Positions 1 through 6,773 are shown, counted from the stretch's first letter. The stretch: 13,527 nucleotides of DNA from Burkholderiaceae bacterium (GCA_019752915.1 JAIELO010000250.1:1-13527), one strand, 5' to 3'. Translations and numbers: made by a program. The notes: generated by a model not told the origin, from the letters alone.

Positions 1-350
1 GGCACCGCTTCCAGCGCAAACGCCTGCAGACCGGCAGCCGCCATGGCAGCGTTATTGTCCGCATCAAAAGGATTGAGCATGCCGATCAACACCGTCCCGG
101 CGCGCATCAGCCCCCGTTCGGCAGCATCCGGTGCACGCACCTTCAGCACCACCTCGGCTCCGAACGCTTCCGCAGCCGTGCCGATTTGCGCGCCCGCAGC
201 CAGATACGCCTCGTCCGTCACCGATGCGGCCAGTCCTGCACCTGCCTGCACGATGATGCTGTGCTTGACCGCCAGCTTCTTGACGGTCTCGGGCGTCGCC
301 GCAACCCGGGTTTCACCCGGCCGCGTCTCGGCCGGTATGCCTATTCTCAT
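1..350 (-). CDS. pntA: NAD(P) transhydrogenase subunit alpha, N-terminal part (partial at window edge)
   Basis: The first 116 codons of a minus-strand gene are present; the rest lies beyond base 1. The protein opens MRIGIPAETRPGETRVAATP, the characteristic start of the PntA/alanine-dehydrogenase fold. It continues with a GAGLAASVTDEAY stretch and VLKVRAPD, typical of PntA domain I (the NAD(H)-binding part). PntA with PntB forms the membrane-bound, proton-translocating transhydrogenase that makes NADPH from NADH. The start at 350 is supported by GGGAGG about 4 bases upstream. An alanine dehydrogenase is the main alternative, but the VLKVRAP and LIGMLNP segments fit PntA better. The gene is divergent from nudJ across an AT-rich region. 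No NAD-binding glycine motif can be checked because it lies outside the window. Confidence 0.85.
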   Translation of the reverse strand, partial: MRIGIPAETRPGETRVAATPETVKKLAVKHSIIVQAGAGLAASVTDEAYLAAGAQIGTAAEAFGAEVVLKVRAPDAAERGLMRAGTVLIGMLNPFDADNNAAMAAAGLQAFALEAV

Positions 351-664
351 GCTGCCTCCCAAGGATTAATAAACTGACTAGAATCTAACACGGAATGCCG
401 GAGCCGCCCTCGGCAGTCTCCCCCTTCGATGGCCCCATCATACTTAATACGTATTTATCAATAAATGTCGCATTTATCACTACATTTATTACAAAATGTC
501 ATCTATTGCCGTTAAAACACTTAATCTAGCTCAACTACACCTGATGCAGTGTGGCATTGTTGCCAAAGTTTGCGCTATTTCAATGTCGTATCCATGACAC
601 GGCGTCGCCGCAGCGCCGAAACGGCCGGAACAGGCTAAAATGTCGGCTCTTTCAAGGATCGCCT
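351..664. promoter_or_regulatory. AT-rich divergent intergenic region between pntA and nudJ
   Basis: This 314-bp gap holds no credible gene. Its middle (about 440-530) is much more AT-rich than the surroundings and carries a cluster of ATTTAT/ATAAAT inverted repeats, annotated separately. A TATGAT hexamer on the minus strand (plus positions 437-442) could be the -10 of a pntA promoter, but no good -35 is seen at 16-18 bp. On the plus strand TAAAAT (636-641) is a possible -10 just before nudJ, again without a clear -35. The region most likely holds both promoters; their exact positions are not resolved. Confidence 0.45.
446..489. repeat. Cluster of ATTTAT/ATAAAT inverted repeats, possible operator
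   Basis: Seen directly: a 10-bp palindrome AATACGTATT (446-455), then ATTTAT (453-458) facing ATAAAT (461-466) across CA. ATAAATG (461-467) also faces CATTTAT (471-477) across TCG, and a further CATTTAT follows at 483-489. One hexamer therefore occurs four times in alternating orientation within 40 bp. The position between divergent genes suggests a binding site for a dimeric regulator. The regulator is unknown. Confidence 0.45.
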
Positions 665-1162
665 ATGCCCCGTATCTGGAAACCCTCTGTGACCGTTGCC
701 GCCATCATTGAAAAAGATGGCAAGTTTCTGCTGATCGAAGAACAGACCAGCGACGGTATCCGCATCAACCAGCCCGCCGGTCACCTCGACCCGCACGAAT
801 CGCTGGAGCAGGCGGTGATCCGCGAAACACTGGAAGAAACCGCGCACGATTTCACCCCGACGGCGCTGGTGGGCATGTATATGTCGCGCTACACCTCGAA
901 TCGCACGGGCGAAGAAGTGACCTATCTGCGCTTCACCTTCTGCGGCACGCCGGGCCAGCAGCATGACCGCCCGCTCGACGACGGCATCCTGCGCACCATG
1001 TGGCTGACGCGTGACGAACTGGCCGCCTGCGCCGAACGGCACCGCAGCCCCACCGTGCTGCAGTGCGTCGACGAATATCTGGCCGGCCACCGCGCCCCGC
1101 TGCACCTGCTGCAGACGCATGCCTCGGTGTTCCTGTCGGCGCCCGACAGCAGTCACGGTTAA
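665..1162 (+). CDS. nudJ: Nudix hydrolase, NudJ-like phosphatase
   Basis: This is a 165-residue Nudix protein. The Nudix box is at residues 39-61: Gly39, Glu45, Arg53-Glu54 and Glu57-Glu58 are all present (G-x5-E-x7-RE-xx-EE), so the metal-binding glutamates are intact. The last conserved Gly of the box is Ala60. The opening (KPSVTVAAIIEKDGKFLLIEE) and NQPAGHL match E. coli NudJ, which removes phosphate from thiamine pyrimidine pyrophosphate and from nucleoside di- and triphosphates. The start at 665 is chosen over the in-frame 551 ATG because AAGGA (654-658) lies 6 bases upstream and the family begins here. mnmA follows 50 bases later on the same strand, as in E. coli, implying one operon. 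The true substrate is not decided by sequence. Confidence 0.88.
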   Translation: MPRIWKPSVTVAAIIEKDGKFLLIEEQTSDGIRINQPAGHLDPHESLEQAVIRETLEETAHDFTPTALVGMYMSRYTSNRTGEEVTYLRFTFCGTPGQQHDRPLDDGILRTMWLTRDELAACAERHRSPTVLQCVDEYLAGHRAPLHLLQTHASVFLSAPDSSHG

Positions 1163-1212
1163 GCCCCGGATTGATCTAGGCAACAACTAAGTAACAGTTT
1201 TCAGGAAATAAA

Positions 1213-2319
1213 ATGAGTAAGAAAAAAGTCGTGATCGGTATGTCGGGCGGGGTCGATTCCTCGGTGTCGGCATGGCTGCTCAAGGAGCAGGGTTACGAAG
1301 TCATCGGCCTGTTCATGAAGAACTGGGAAGATGACGACGACAGCGAATACTGCTCGACCCGACAGGACTGGATCGACGCGGCCAGCGTGGCCGACGTGAT
1401 CGGCGTGGACATCGAAGCGGTCAACTTCGCCAGCGAATACAAGGACCGCGTGTTCGCCGACTTCCTGCGCGAGTATCAGGCCGGACGCACCCCGAATCCC
1501 GACGTGCTGTGCAACGCCGAGATCAAATTCAAAGCTTTCCTCGACCACGCCATGACGCTGGGCGCCGACCTGATCGCCACCGGCCACTACGCCCGCGTGC
1601 GCGAACGCCATAACAGCTTCGAACTACTGAAGGCAGTCGACCATACCAAGGACCAGAGCTATTTCCTGCACCGTCTGAATCAGGCGCAGCTGTCGAAAAC
1701 CCTGTTCCCGCTGGGCGAAATTCCGAAAACGGAAGTGCGCCAGATCGCCGCCAAACTGGCGCTGCCGAATGCCACCAAAAAGGATTCGACCGGCATCTGC
1801 TTCATCGGCGAACGGCCGTTCCGCGAATTCCTCAACCGCTACCTGTCCTACAAACCGGGCCCGATGATGACCGACGATGGCCGTCAGGTGGGCGAGCACG
1901 TGGGTCTGAGCTTCTACACGCTGGGCCAGCGCAAAGGCATCGGTGTCGGCGGCCTGAAAGCCTATAAAAAGGACGATGGCAGTAGCGATGCGTGGTACGT
2001 AGCGCGCAAGGACGTCGCCAATAACACCCTGTACATCGTGCAGGGGCATGACCACCCGTGGCTGCAATCGGCCACCCTGCAGGCCGATACGGCCAGCTGG
2101 ATCGCCGGTCACGCACCGCTCAGCAGCACGCTGGCCGCCAAAACCCGCTACCGGCAGGCCGATGTCGCCTGCGAGCTGACGCCGCAAGGCGACAGCGATT
2201 TCGCACTGCGCTTCATGGAACCGCAATGGGCGGTCACGCCGGGCCAGTCGGCGGTGCTCTACGATGGTGATGTCTGCCTCGGTGGCGGCCTGATTGCCGG
2301 CTCCACGCTGGCCGGCTAA
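1213..2319 (+). CDS. mnmA: tRNA-specific 2-thiouridylase MnmA
   Basis: This full-length 368-residue MnmA (TrmU) puts sulfur on C2 of the wobble uridine (U34) of Lys, Glu and Gln tRNAs, using ATP and sulfur relayed from TusE/IscS. The ATP pyrophosphatase P-loop SGGVDSS is at residues 11-17. The two catalytic cysteines are Cys100 in PNPDVLCN and Cys196 in [15 protein letters not shown] (124-128), KDQSYFL (146-152) and the [11 protein letters not shown] segment are also family hallmarks. The start at 1213 is preceded by AGGA at 1203-1206. The gene is second in an operon with nudJ and converges with the receiver-protein gene, whose stop is about 40 bases away. Confidence 0.97.
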   Translation: MSKKKVVIGMSGGVDSSVSAWLLKEQGYEVIGLFMKNWEDDDDSEYCSTRQDWIDAASVADVIGVDIEAVNFASEYKDRVFADFLREYQAGRTPNPDVLCNAEIKFKAFLDHAMTLGADLIATGHYARVRERHNSFELLKAVDHTKDQSYFLHRLNQAQLSKTLFPLGEIPKTEVRQIAAKLALPNATKKDSTGICFIGERPFREFLNRYLSYKPGPMMTDDGRQVGEHVGLSFYTLGQRKGIGVGGLKAYKKDDGSSDAWYVARKDVANNTLYIVQGHDHPWLQSATLQADTASWIAGHAPLSSTLAAKTRYRQADVACELTPQGDSDFALRFMEPQWAVTPGQSAVLYDGDVCLGGGLIAGSTLAG

Positions 2320-2320
2320 A

Positions 2321-2341
2321 CCCGGCGCTGCGGCGGCCGGG
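2321..2341. terminator. Weak GC hairpin between convergent genes
   Basis: CCCGGC (2321-2326) pairs with GCCGGG (2336-2341) across a 9-base loop, two bases after the mnmA stop codon and before the convergent receiver gene's end. No T-run follows on either strand, so this is not a textbook intrinsic terminator. It may still help end or protect transcripts. Confidence 0.3.
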
Positions 2342-2358
2342 CGTTCGCCAGTCTAGAT

Positions 2359-2811
2359 TCAGGCAGCCGGTGGCGCGCCGTCATCCGGCGCTGCTGCACC
2401 GGCGTCCCCTGCCCCGGCCTCGCGCGCCAGCGCGGCGCGCTGCCGCTTGACCATCGCGATCACGGTATTGCGGATGGTATTGAGCACCGTATCGGCCTTG
2501 AACGGCTTGACGATAAAGCCATGCACGCCCATCGCGTGGGCCGCCTGAATGGTGGCCGCATCGAACTCGCTCGACACCATGAAAATCAGGGTCTTGGGCC
2601 AGTTGGTTTTGATCTCGCGCACGATGTCATCGCCACTTTCGATCTGCTCGCGGGCGATACAGATCAGGTGCGGCTGATGCTTGATCAGCAGCGCCAGCCC
2701 GTTTGCGCAGGTATGCGCCTGCCCCACCACCTCGTAACCGCCTTCCACCAGCACGGTATTGAGCAAGCCACGCGCTATCGCGCTGGTATCAATAATCACT
2801 GCTTTTAACAT
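2359..2811 (-). CDS. CheY-like receiver protein lacking the phospho-acceptor Asp (pseudo-receiver)
   Basis: A 150-residue stand-alone receiver domain (about 1-125) with a low-complexity Ala/Gly/Asp/Pro tail (about 130-150). The fold is recognisable: VIIDTSAIAR at the N-terminus, a HPHL-type beta-3 strand, VSS at the Thr/Ser switch (80-81), and the conserved Lys102 in GFIVKPF. At the usual phosphorylation position, after PHLICI, the residue is Ala53. The acidic pair is reduced to Asp8-Thr9. Normal His-Asp phosphorylation is therefore unlikely, and the protein probably works by constitutive or phosphorylation-independent binding. There is no output domain. It begins 15 bases after the exonuclease stop codon, with an AAGGTAG stretch upstream of the start, so the two genes look co-transcribed. 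The partner is unknown. Confidence 0.85.
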   Translation of the reverse strand: MLKAVIIDTSAIARGLLNTVLVEGGYEVVGQAHTCANGLALLIKHQPHLICIAREQIESGDDIVREIKTNWPKTLIFMVSSEFDAATIQAAHAMGVHGFIVKPFKADTVLNTIRNTVIAMVKRQRAALAREAGAGDAGAAAPDDGAPPAA

Positions 2812-2826
2812 TGCGCCTACCTTGTT

Positions 2827-3612
2827 CTAGTCCCCGTCCGGGCCGGACCACGCCAGCATATTCCAGCTCACGCCCAGTCGTACGTCGGTTTTTAATTCCA
2901 CCAGTTGTCTCGAAAGATACAGCATTTCCTTCTCTTTTCGTAGCGTTATCCCCAGCCGGTCCTGCAGGATACCGGCACCGGCGAGGATGCCATCGAGCGT
3001 GCCATAGGTGCGCAGCAGGCGTGCCGCCGTCTTCACGCCCACGCCGGACACCCCGGGAATCGCATCGGCAGGATCGCCCATCAGCGCCAGCAGGTCGGCC
3101 AGTTGTGCCGGCGCCACACCCCACTTGGCCTCGACCCAGGCCGCGTCGTGCCAGACACCCTTGAACGGATCCCACAACAGCGCTCCCTGCGCGATCAGGC
3201 TATGCAGATCCTTGTCGGTACTGGCCACATACGCTTCGCCGCGCCCTTCGGCCAGCCAGCGCTGCACGGCCGTGGCCAGCACGTCATCCGCTTCCACGCC
3301 CTCGATCGCCAGCAGCGGCCAGCCCTGCGCCTGCAATTGCGCCTGCCATGGCCCCAGCGCCGCTTTCAGCACCTCCGGCATCGGTGCGCGGCCAGCCCGG
3401 TAATCGGCATACAGAGCATGCCGCCAGGTCGGTCCGCCCGCATCGAAGGCCAGTAATACGTGGGTCGGCGCGTGCAGACGGCGCAGCTTGTGCAGCGACG
3501 ACTGGGCGTAGCGCAGCGCCGTTAGCGCCTTGTCGGCGCTATCGGGTTCGGGACTGGCCTCGTACATGCGACGCACGATGTTGAGGCCATCGATGGCCAG
3601 CAATCTAGCCAT
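2827..3612 (-). CDS. 5'-3' exonuclease / flap endonuclease (Xni- or PolA-N-type)
   Basis: This 261-residue protein equals a free-standing 5'-nuclease domain like that at the N-terminus of DNA polymerase I, and like E. coli Xni (ExoIX). Visible metal-binding and catalytic acids are Asp8 in AIDGLN, Asp57 in LAFDAGG, Glu107/Asp109/Asp110 in GVEADD, Asp133/Asp135 in STDKDLHSLI, and Asp180/Asp183 in GDPADAIPG. The helix-3-turn-helix DNA-binding loop VSGVGVKTAARLL is at about 188-200. The expected activity is removal of 5' flaps or RNA primers. The ATG has no Shine-Dalgarno sequence; the 30 bases before it are almost all pyrimidines. The receiver-protein gene follows 15 bases downstream. The second Asp pair resembles PolA more than E. 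coli Xni, so no gene symbol is assigned. Confidence 0.9.
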   Translation of the reverse strand: MARLLAIDGLNIVRRMYEASPEPDSADKALTALRYAQSSLHKLRRLHAPTHVLLAFDAGGPTWRHALYADYRAGRAPMPEVLKAALGPWQAQLQAQGWPLLAIEGVEADDVLATAVQRWLAEGRGEAYVASTDKDLHSLIAQGALLWDPFKGVWHDAAWVEAKWGVAPAQLADLLALMGDPADAIPGVSGVGVKTAARLLRTYGTLDGILAGAGILQDRLGITLRKEKEMLYLSRQLVELKTDVRLGVSWNMLAWSGPDGD

Positions 3613-3649
3613 GGCAGGAGCAGGAGAAAGTAGTAGAGAGAAGCAGCAT
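3605..3649 (-). other. Possible 14-codon upstream ORF overlapping the exonuclease start
   Basis: On the minus strand an ATG at 3649 opens a frame of 14 residues (MLLLSTTFSCSCHG) ending in TAG at 3605-3607, which overlaps the exonuclease ATG at 3612. It has no Shine-Dalgarno sequence. A TACAAT hexamer (plus positions 3659-3664) lies a few bases upstream and would place a transcript start close to this ATG. It is a speculative leader peptide and may be chance. Confidence 0.15.
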
Positions 3650-3713
3650 CACGGCGCTATTGTAGCGTAGCGCTGCAGCACTGCAGCGCTACGGCAGCCC
3701 TGCGACTGGCGAC
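3613..3713. other. Intergenic region between gst and the exonuclease
   Basis: This 101-bp spacer holds the perfect 28-bp hairpin (3666-3693), a possible minus-strand -10 TACAAT (3664-3659), and a pyrimidine-rich stretch directly before the exonuclease start. No -35 element at the right distance is seen, because that position lies inside the hairpin. Confidence 0.5.
3666..3693. terminator. Perfect 13-bp inverted repeat (stem-loop) after gst
   Basis: CGTAGCGCTGCAG (3666-3678) and CTGCAGCGCTACG (3681-3693) are exact reverse complements separated by only CA. The site lies 21 bases past the gst stop and 54 bases before the exonuclease start, both on minus. No T-run follows, so it is not a standard intrinsic terminator. 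It could be a processing or stability element at the gst mRNA 3' end, or an operator for the exonuclease gene. Confidence 0.5.
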
Positions 3714-4385
3714 TTACTTGAGGAAATCGTAAGGGCCGCCACGGGCCAGCGCACGCTGGAAGGCAGGACGGCTATGGATGCGCTGCAGGAAATCCATCAG
3801 GTGCGGACGGCTGGCATCCAGACCGGCGCGCGATGCGGCCGCCTCCAGCGGGAAGCTCATTTGAATGTCGGCGGCACTGAACTCGGCGCCGGCAAACCAT
3901 GGACGCTGCGCCAGTTCCCCTTCCAGATAATCGAGATGACTGGCGAGCTGCGGCTGGATATAGCTGCTCTTCACCTTGTTTGCAATCGCGCGCGCAATCG
4001 GTCGCACGAAGAACGGTGCAGGACTGTTTTCAACCCGGTCGAACACCAGTTTTAACAGCAGCGGCGTCATCGCCGAGCCTTCCGCATAGTGCAGGAAATA
4101 GGTCCAGCGGCGCCGCTCCGGCGTGCCGGCAGCAGGCTGCAAACGCCCCTCGCCATAGGTCTCGAGCAGATACTCGATGATGGCGCCGGACTCCGCCACC
4201 ACCACCTCGCCATCCGTAATCACCGGCGATTTCCCGAGCGGATGGATAGCGCGCAGTTCGGGCGGCGCCAGCATGGTTTTCGGGTCGCGCGCATAGGCCA
4301 CGATGTCGTAGGACAGGCCCAGTTCCTCGAGCAGCCACAGGACACGCTGCGAGCGCGAATTATTCAGATGGTGAACCACGATCAT
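3714..4385 (-). CDS. gst: Glutathione S-transferase, Gtt1-like
   Basis: This cytosolic GST of 223 residues joins glutathione to electrophiles or reduces peroxides. The N-terminal thioredoxin-like domain has NNSRSQRVLWLLEELGL (the Ser/Asn at its start are the likely catalytic residues), IHPLGKSPVI with the cis-Pro, and AESGAIIEYL, which holds the glutathione gamma-Glu. The all-helical C-terminal domain has YFLHYAEGS and FSAADIQMSFPL. The pattern RDPKTMLAPPELRAIHPLGKSP and the PFFVRPIA segment recall yeast Gtt1. The ATG at 4385 is chosen over the in-frame GTG at 4394 because GGAG (4394-4397) is 8 bases before the ATG but would overlap the GTG. The gene is monocistronic. The 10-bp repeat array lies 75 bases upstream. 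Confidence 0.92.
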   Translation of the reverse strand: MIVVHHLNNSRSQRVLWLLEELGLSYDIVAYARDPKTMLAPPELRAIHPLGKSPVITDGEVVVAESGAIIEYLLETYGEGRLQPAAGTPERRRWTYFLHYAEGSAMTPLLLKLVFDRVENSPAPFFVRPIARAIANKVKSSYIQPQLASHLDYLEGELAQRPWFAGAEFSAADIQMSFPLEAAASRAGLDASRPHLMDFLQRIHSRPAFQRALARGGPYDFLK

Positions 4386-4460
4386 GCTGAGCACTCCACA
4401 AAAAGCACGGCCGTTCGCCGCAATCCTGGCAGCTTACCATGGCTACCGCCGCTCTGCTGA

Positions 4461-4560
4461 GCGCCGTCTAGTACTGATTAGTGCTGTCTAGTACTAATTA
4501 GTGCTAATTAGTGCTAATTAGTGCAGATTAGTGCTATCTAGTGCTGTCGAGTGCTGCGAG
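4461..4560. repeat. Array of about ten 10-bp tandem repeats (consensus GTGCTRATTA)
   Basis: Ten consecutive 10-mers run in exact register. Successive units include GTACTGATTA, GTGCTGTCTA, GTACTAATTA, GTGCTAATTA (twice), GTGCAGATTA, GTGCTATCTA and GTGCTGTCGA; the first and last units are degenerate. Central units contain the 8-bp palindrome CTAATTAG repeated every 10 bp, about one helical turn. The left half also shows a 20-bp superperiod (GTAC unit followed by GTGC unit). The array sits between the end of the feo operon and gst, both on minus. It carries stop codons in several frames, so it is non-coding. Its function is unknown: an operator for cooperative binding or a decaying satellite are the two readings. 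Confidence 0.9.
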
Positions 4561-4567
4561 GCTCCAC

Positions 4568-4864
4568 TTAGCGCTGCACGTGCAGCGTAATCACCCGCGT
4601 AGTCGGCTTGCCCGACTGGCCATTACCGGGCGCCGTGCTGCCGCCCTGCGGGCCAGCGCCCGCACTATCGCAGCCGCCACAACTGCTGCAGCCATCGCCG
4701 CAGCCGTCACGCAGCCCAAACACGCGCGACAGCAGGCGCGCATCGTAACCACGCCGGCTCAGCGCCGTGGCCCAGCGGCGTCGCAACGCCGCCGGCAGAT
4801 AGCGCCGGCAGGTGTGCAGCAACGCCAGCAACACGATCAACGCAACCAGAAGATTCTGCAGCAT
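4568..4864 (-). CDS. Small Cys-rich membrane protein at the end of the feo operon (FeoB-associated type)
   Basis: A 98-residue protein with one N-terminal membrane segment (about 4-18, LLVALIVLLALL), a basic stretch (20-50), then a cysteine cluster: Cys55-x3-Cys59-x2-Cys62-x2-Cys65, plus Cys19. A Gly/Ser-rich tail follows. It takes the place where many bacteria have FeoC or a FeoB-associated Cys-rich protein, and may hold iron or an Fe-S cluster, or help FeoB assemble; this is inferred from position and cysteines. The feoB stop and this start are separated by one base (TGAGATG). The ribosome site GGAGG (4870-4874) is made from the last two Gly codons of feoB, so translation is probably coupled. 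Confidence 0.82.
   Translation of the reverse strand: MLQNLLVALIVLLALLHTCRRYLPAALRRRWATALSRRGYDARLLSRVFGLRDGCGDGCSSCGGCDSAGAGPQGGSTAPGNGQSGKPTTRVITLHVQR
4572..4587. repeat. 16-bp perfect palindrome in the last codons of the feo operon
   Basis: CGCTGCACGTGCAGCG is its own reverse complement and ends two bases before the stop codon of the Cys-rich protein gene. In RNA it could form a 6-bp stem with an ACGT loop at the operon's 3' end. There is no T-run. It may be chance codon use (Leu-His-Val-Gln-Arg) or a transcript-end structure. Confidence 0.35.
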
Positions 4865-4865
4865 C

Positions 4866-6770
4866 TCAGCCTCCGCTTAACAGCAGCGCCACGTGATAGG
4901 TCAGGAACGACGCCGCGTAGGCCAGCGCAAACATATACCCCGCCATCAGCAGCGGATAGCGCCAGCCATTGGTCTCGCGGCGCACCACGCTGAGGGTCGA
5001 CATGCACTGTGGCGCAAACACATACCACGCCAGCAGCGACAGCGCCGTTGGCAGCGTCCACGTCGCCGCGATGATCGGCGTGAGCGACTGGGCCAGCGCA
5101 TCGCCACTCTGGGACAGCGCATACACCGTACCGAGCGCACCCACCGCCACTTCGCGCGCAGCCAGACCGGGCACCAGCGCAATGCAGATCTGCCAGTTAA
5201 AGCCGATCGGCGCGAACACATATTCCAGCCCGCGCCCCAGTATCCCGGCCAGGCTGTAATAGATCGGCGGATGGGTCGCGCCTTCCGGCGCACCGGGGAA
5301 GGTGCTCAGGAACCACAGCAGCACCATCAGTGTCAGGATGATCGTCCCCACCCGGGAAATGAAGATCTTGGCGCGTTCCCACAGACCCAGTCCCAGATTC
5401 TGCAGATGCGGCCAGTGATAGGAAGGCAGTTCCAGCATCAGCGGATGCTGGTGATTCGAACCCATGGCGCGCTTCATGAAGTAGGCCACCGCCATCGCCG
5501 AAATAATCCCGGCCGCATACAGGCCAAACAGCACCAGCCCTTGCAGACTGATAAAGCCGGCCACCTCACGCTCGGGAATAAAGGCCGCAATAATCAGCGC
5601 ATACACGGGCAGACGCGCCGAGCAGGTCATCAGCGGCGCGATCATGATCGTCACCAGCCGGTCGCGCGGATTCTGGATGGTACGTGCTGCCATAATCCCG
5701 GGGATGGCGCAGGCAAAGCTCGACAGCAGCGGAATGAAGGCGCGTCCGGACAAACCCACCCCGCCCATCAGGCGATCCAGCAGGAAGGCCGCACGCGGCA
5801 GATAGCCGCAGTCTTCCAGCACCAGAATGAAGAAGAACAGAATCAGAATCTGCGGCAGGAACACCAGCACACTGCCAGCGCCGCCGAGAATGCCCTCGAC
5901 CAGCAGACTACGCAGCAAGCCATCCGGCATGGCATCCTTGATCATGGTACCGAGACCATCGACGCCATCCTTGATCAGATCCATCGGCACATTGGCCCAG
6001 CTGAACACCGCCTGGAACACGCAGAACATCAGCAGCGCCAGAATGATCGGCCCCATCACCGGGTGCAGCACCACATGGTCGATCTGCTCGCTCAGATTAC
6101 CGCTGTCGTCCGCATCGCGGCACACCAGTGCCAGAATCCGCCGCACCTCGCGCTGGGTCACCTCGACGCTGACCGCATCGATCGCGTCCAGCGACTGCGG
6201 CACCACCTTCTCCGTCAGCGACGGCGCCAGTGCATCGAGCGCCTGCACCAGCGCGCGTTCGCCACCGGCCTGCACCGCCACCGTGGCCACCACCGGCATG
6301 CCCAGTTCCCGGGCCAGCAAAGCTTCATCGATGATGATGCCGCGTTTGCGCGCCACGTCCACCATATTCAGCGCCAGCACCATCGGCAAACCGAGCCGCT
6401 TGATCTCCAGCACTAAGCGCAGATTCAGACGCAAGTTAGTGGCATTCACCACGCACACCAGCACATCCGGCACCGCCTCGCCAGCGCGATGTCCGGCCAC
6501 CACATCCCGCGTAATCGCTTCATCCGGTGTATGCGCCGACAGACTATAGGCACCGGGCAGATCGAGCAGACGGTAGGCACGTCCGGCCGGCGAACTGAAA
6601 CTGCCCTCCTTGCGCTCGATGGTGACACCGGCGTAATTGGCCACCTTCTGGCGGGCGCCCGTCAGACGGTTAAACAGCGCGGTCTTGCCGCAATTGGGAT
6701 TGCCCAGCAGCGCCACCATGGGCGCAGCAGCGACAACAGGCGTCGCCGCCCGGGATTCGACAGCAGCCAT
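4866..6770 (-). CDS. feoB: Ferrous iron transport protein B (FeoB)
   Basis: A 634-residue FeoB, the inner-membrane Fe2+ carrier with a fused GTPase. G-protein motifs: G1 GNPNCGKT (23-30), G2 Thr50 in NYAGVT, G3 DLPG (70-73), G4 NMVD (135-138), and a G5-like TVAVQAGG (163-170). The membrane part begins near residue 233 and includes both Gate signatures, SSFACAIPGIMAARTI and MTCSARLPVYALII, each with the conserved Cys. The protein is shorter than E. coli FeoB (773), mainly in the linker and the C-terminus, as in many proteobacteria. It starts three bases after the feoA stop (TAAGTTATG) with only a weak GGAA upstream, so coupling to feoA is likely. A long antisense open frame across this gene is a shadow of its codon use. 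Confidence 0.97.
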   Translation of the reverse strand: MAAVESRAATPVVAAAPMVALLGNPNCGKTALFNRLTGARQKVANYAGVTIERKEGSFSSPAGRAYRLLDLPGAYSLSAHTPDEAITRDVVAGHRAGEAVPDVLVCVVNATNLRLNLRLVLEIKRLGLPMVLALNMVDVARKRGIIIDEALLARELGMPVVATVAVQAGGERALVQALDALAPSLTEKVVPQSLDAIDAVSVEVTQREVRRILALVCRDADDSGNLSEQIDHVVLHPVMGPIILALLMFCVFQAVFSWANVPMDLIKDGVDGLGTMIKDAMPDGLLRSLLVEGILGGAGSVLVFLPQILILFFFILVLEDCGYLPRAAFLLDRLMGGVGLSGRAFIPLLSSFACAIPGIMAARTIQNPRDRLVTIMIAPLMTCSARLPVYALIIAAFIPEREVAGFISLQGLVLFGLYAAGIISAMAVAYFMKRAMGSNHQHPLMLELPSYHWPHLQNLGLGLWERAKIFISRVGTIILTLMVLLWFLSTFPGAPEGATHPPIYYSLAGILGRGLEYVFAPIGFNWQICIALVPGLAAREVAVGALGTVYALSQSGDALAQSLTPIIAATWTLPTALSLLAWYVFAPQCMSTLSVVRRETNGWRYPLLMAGYMFALAYAASFLTYHVALLLSGG

Positions 6771-6773
6771 AAC

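Noticed and set aside
43..369. Plus-strand open frame over the left edge
   Set aside because: The minus strand encodes an unmistakable PntA N-terminus with a ribosome site; the plus frame has only Ala/Ser/Pro-rich sequence.
396..415. TGCCG/CGGCA hairpin in the pntA leader
   Set aside because: Only five base pairs with a ten-base loop; too weak to support as a regulatory structure or riboswitch.
551..664. Longer N-terminus for NudJ starting at 551
   Set aside because: The added 38 residues are not seen in the family and have no ribosome site; AAGGA precedes the ATG at 665.
4893..6416. 507-codon open frame on plus, opposite feoB
   Set aside because: Its product is dominated by His, Gln and Arg with no fold or motif, as expected from the antisense of a GC-rich membrane-protein gene; feoB on the other strand has complete GTPase and Gate motifs.
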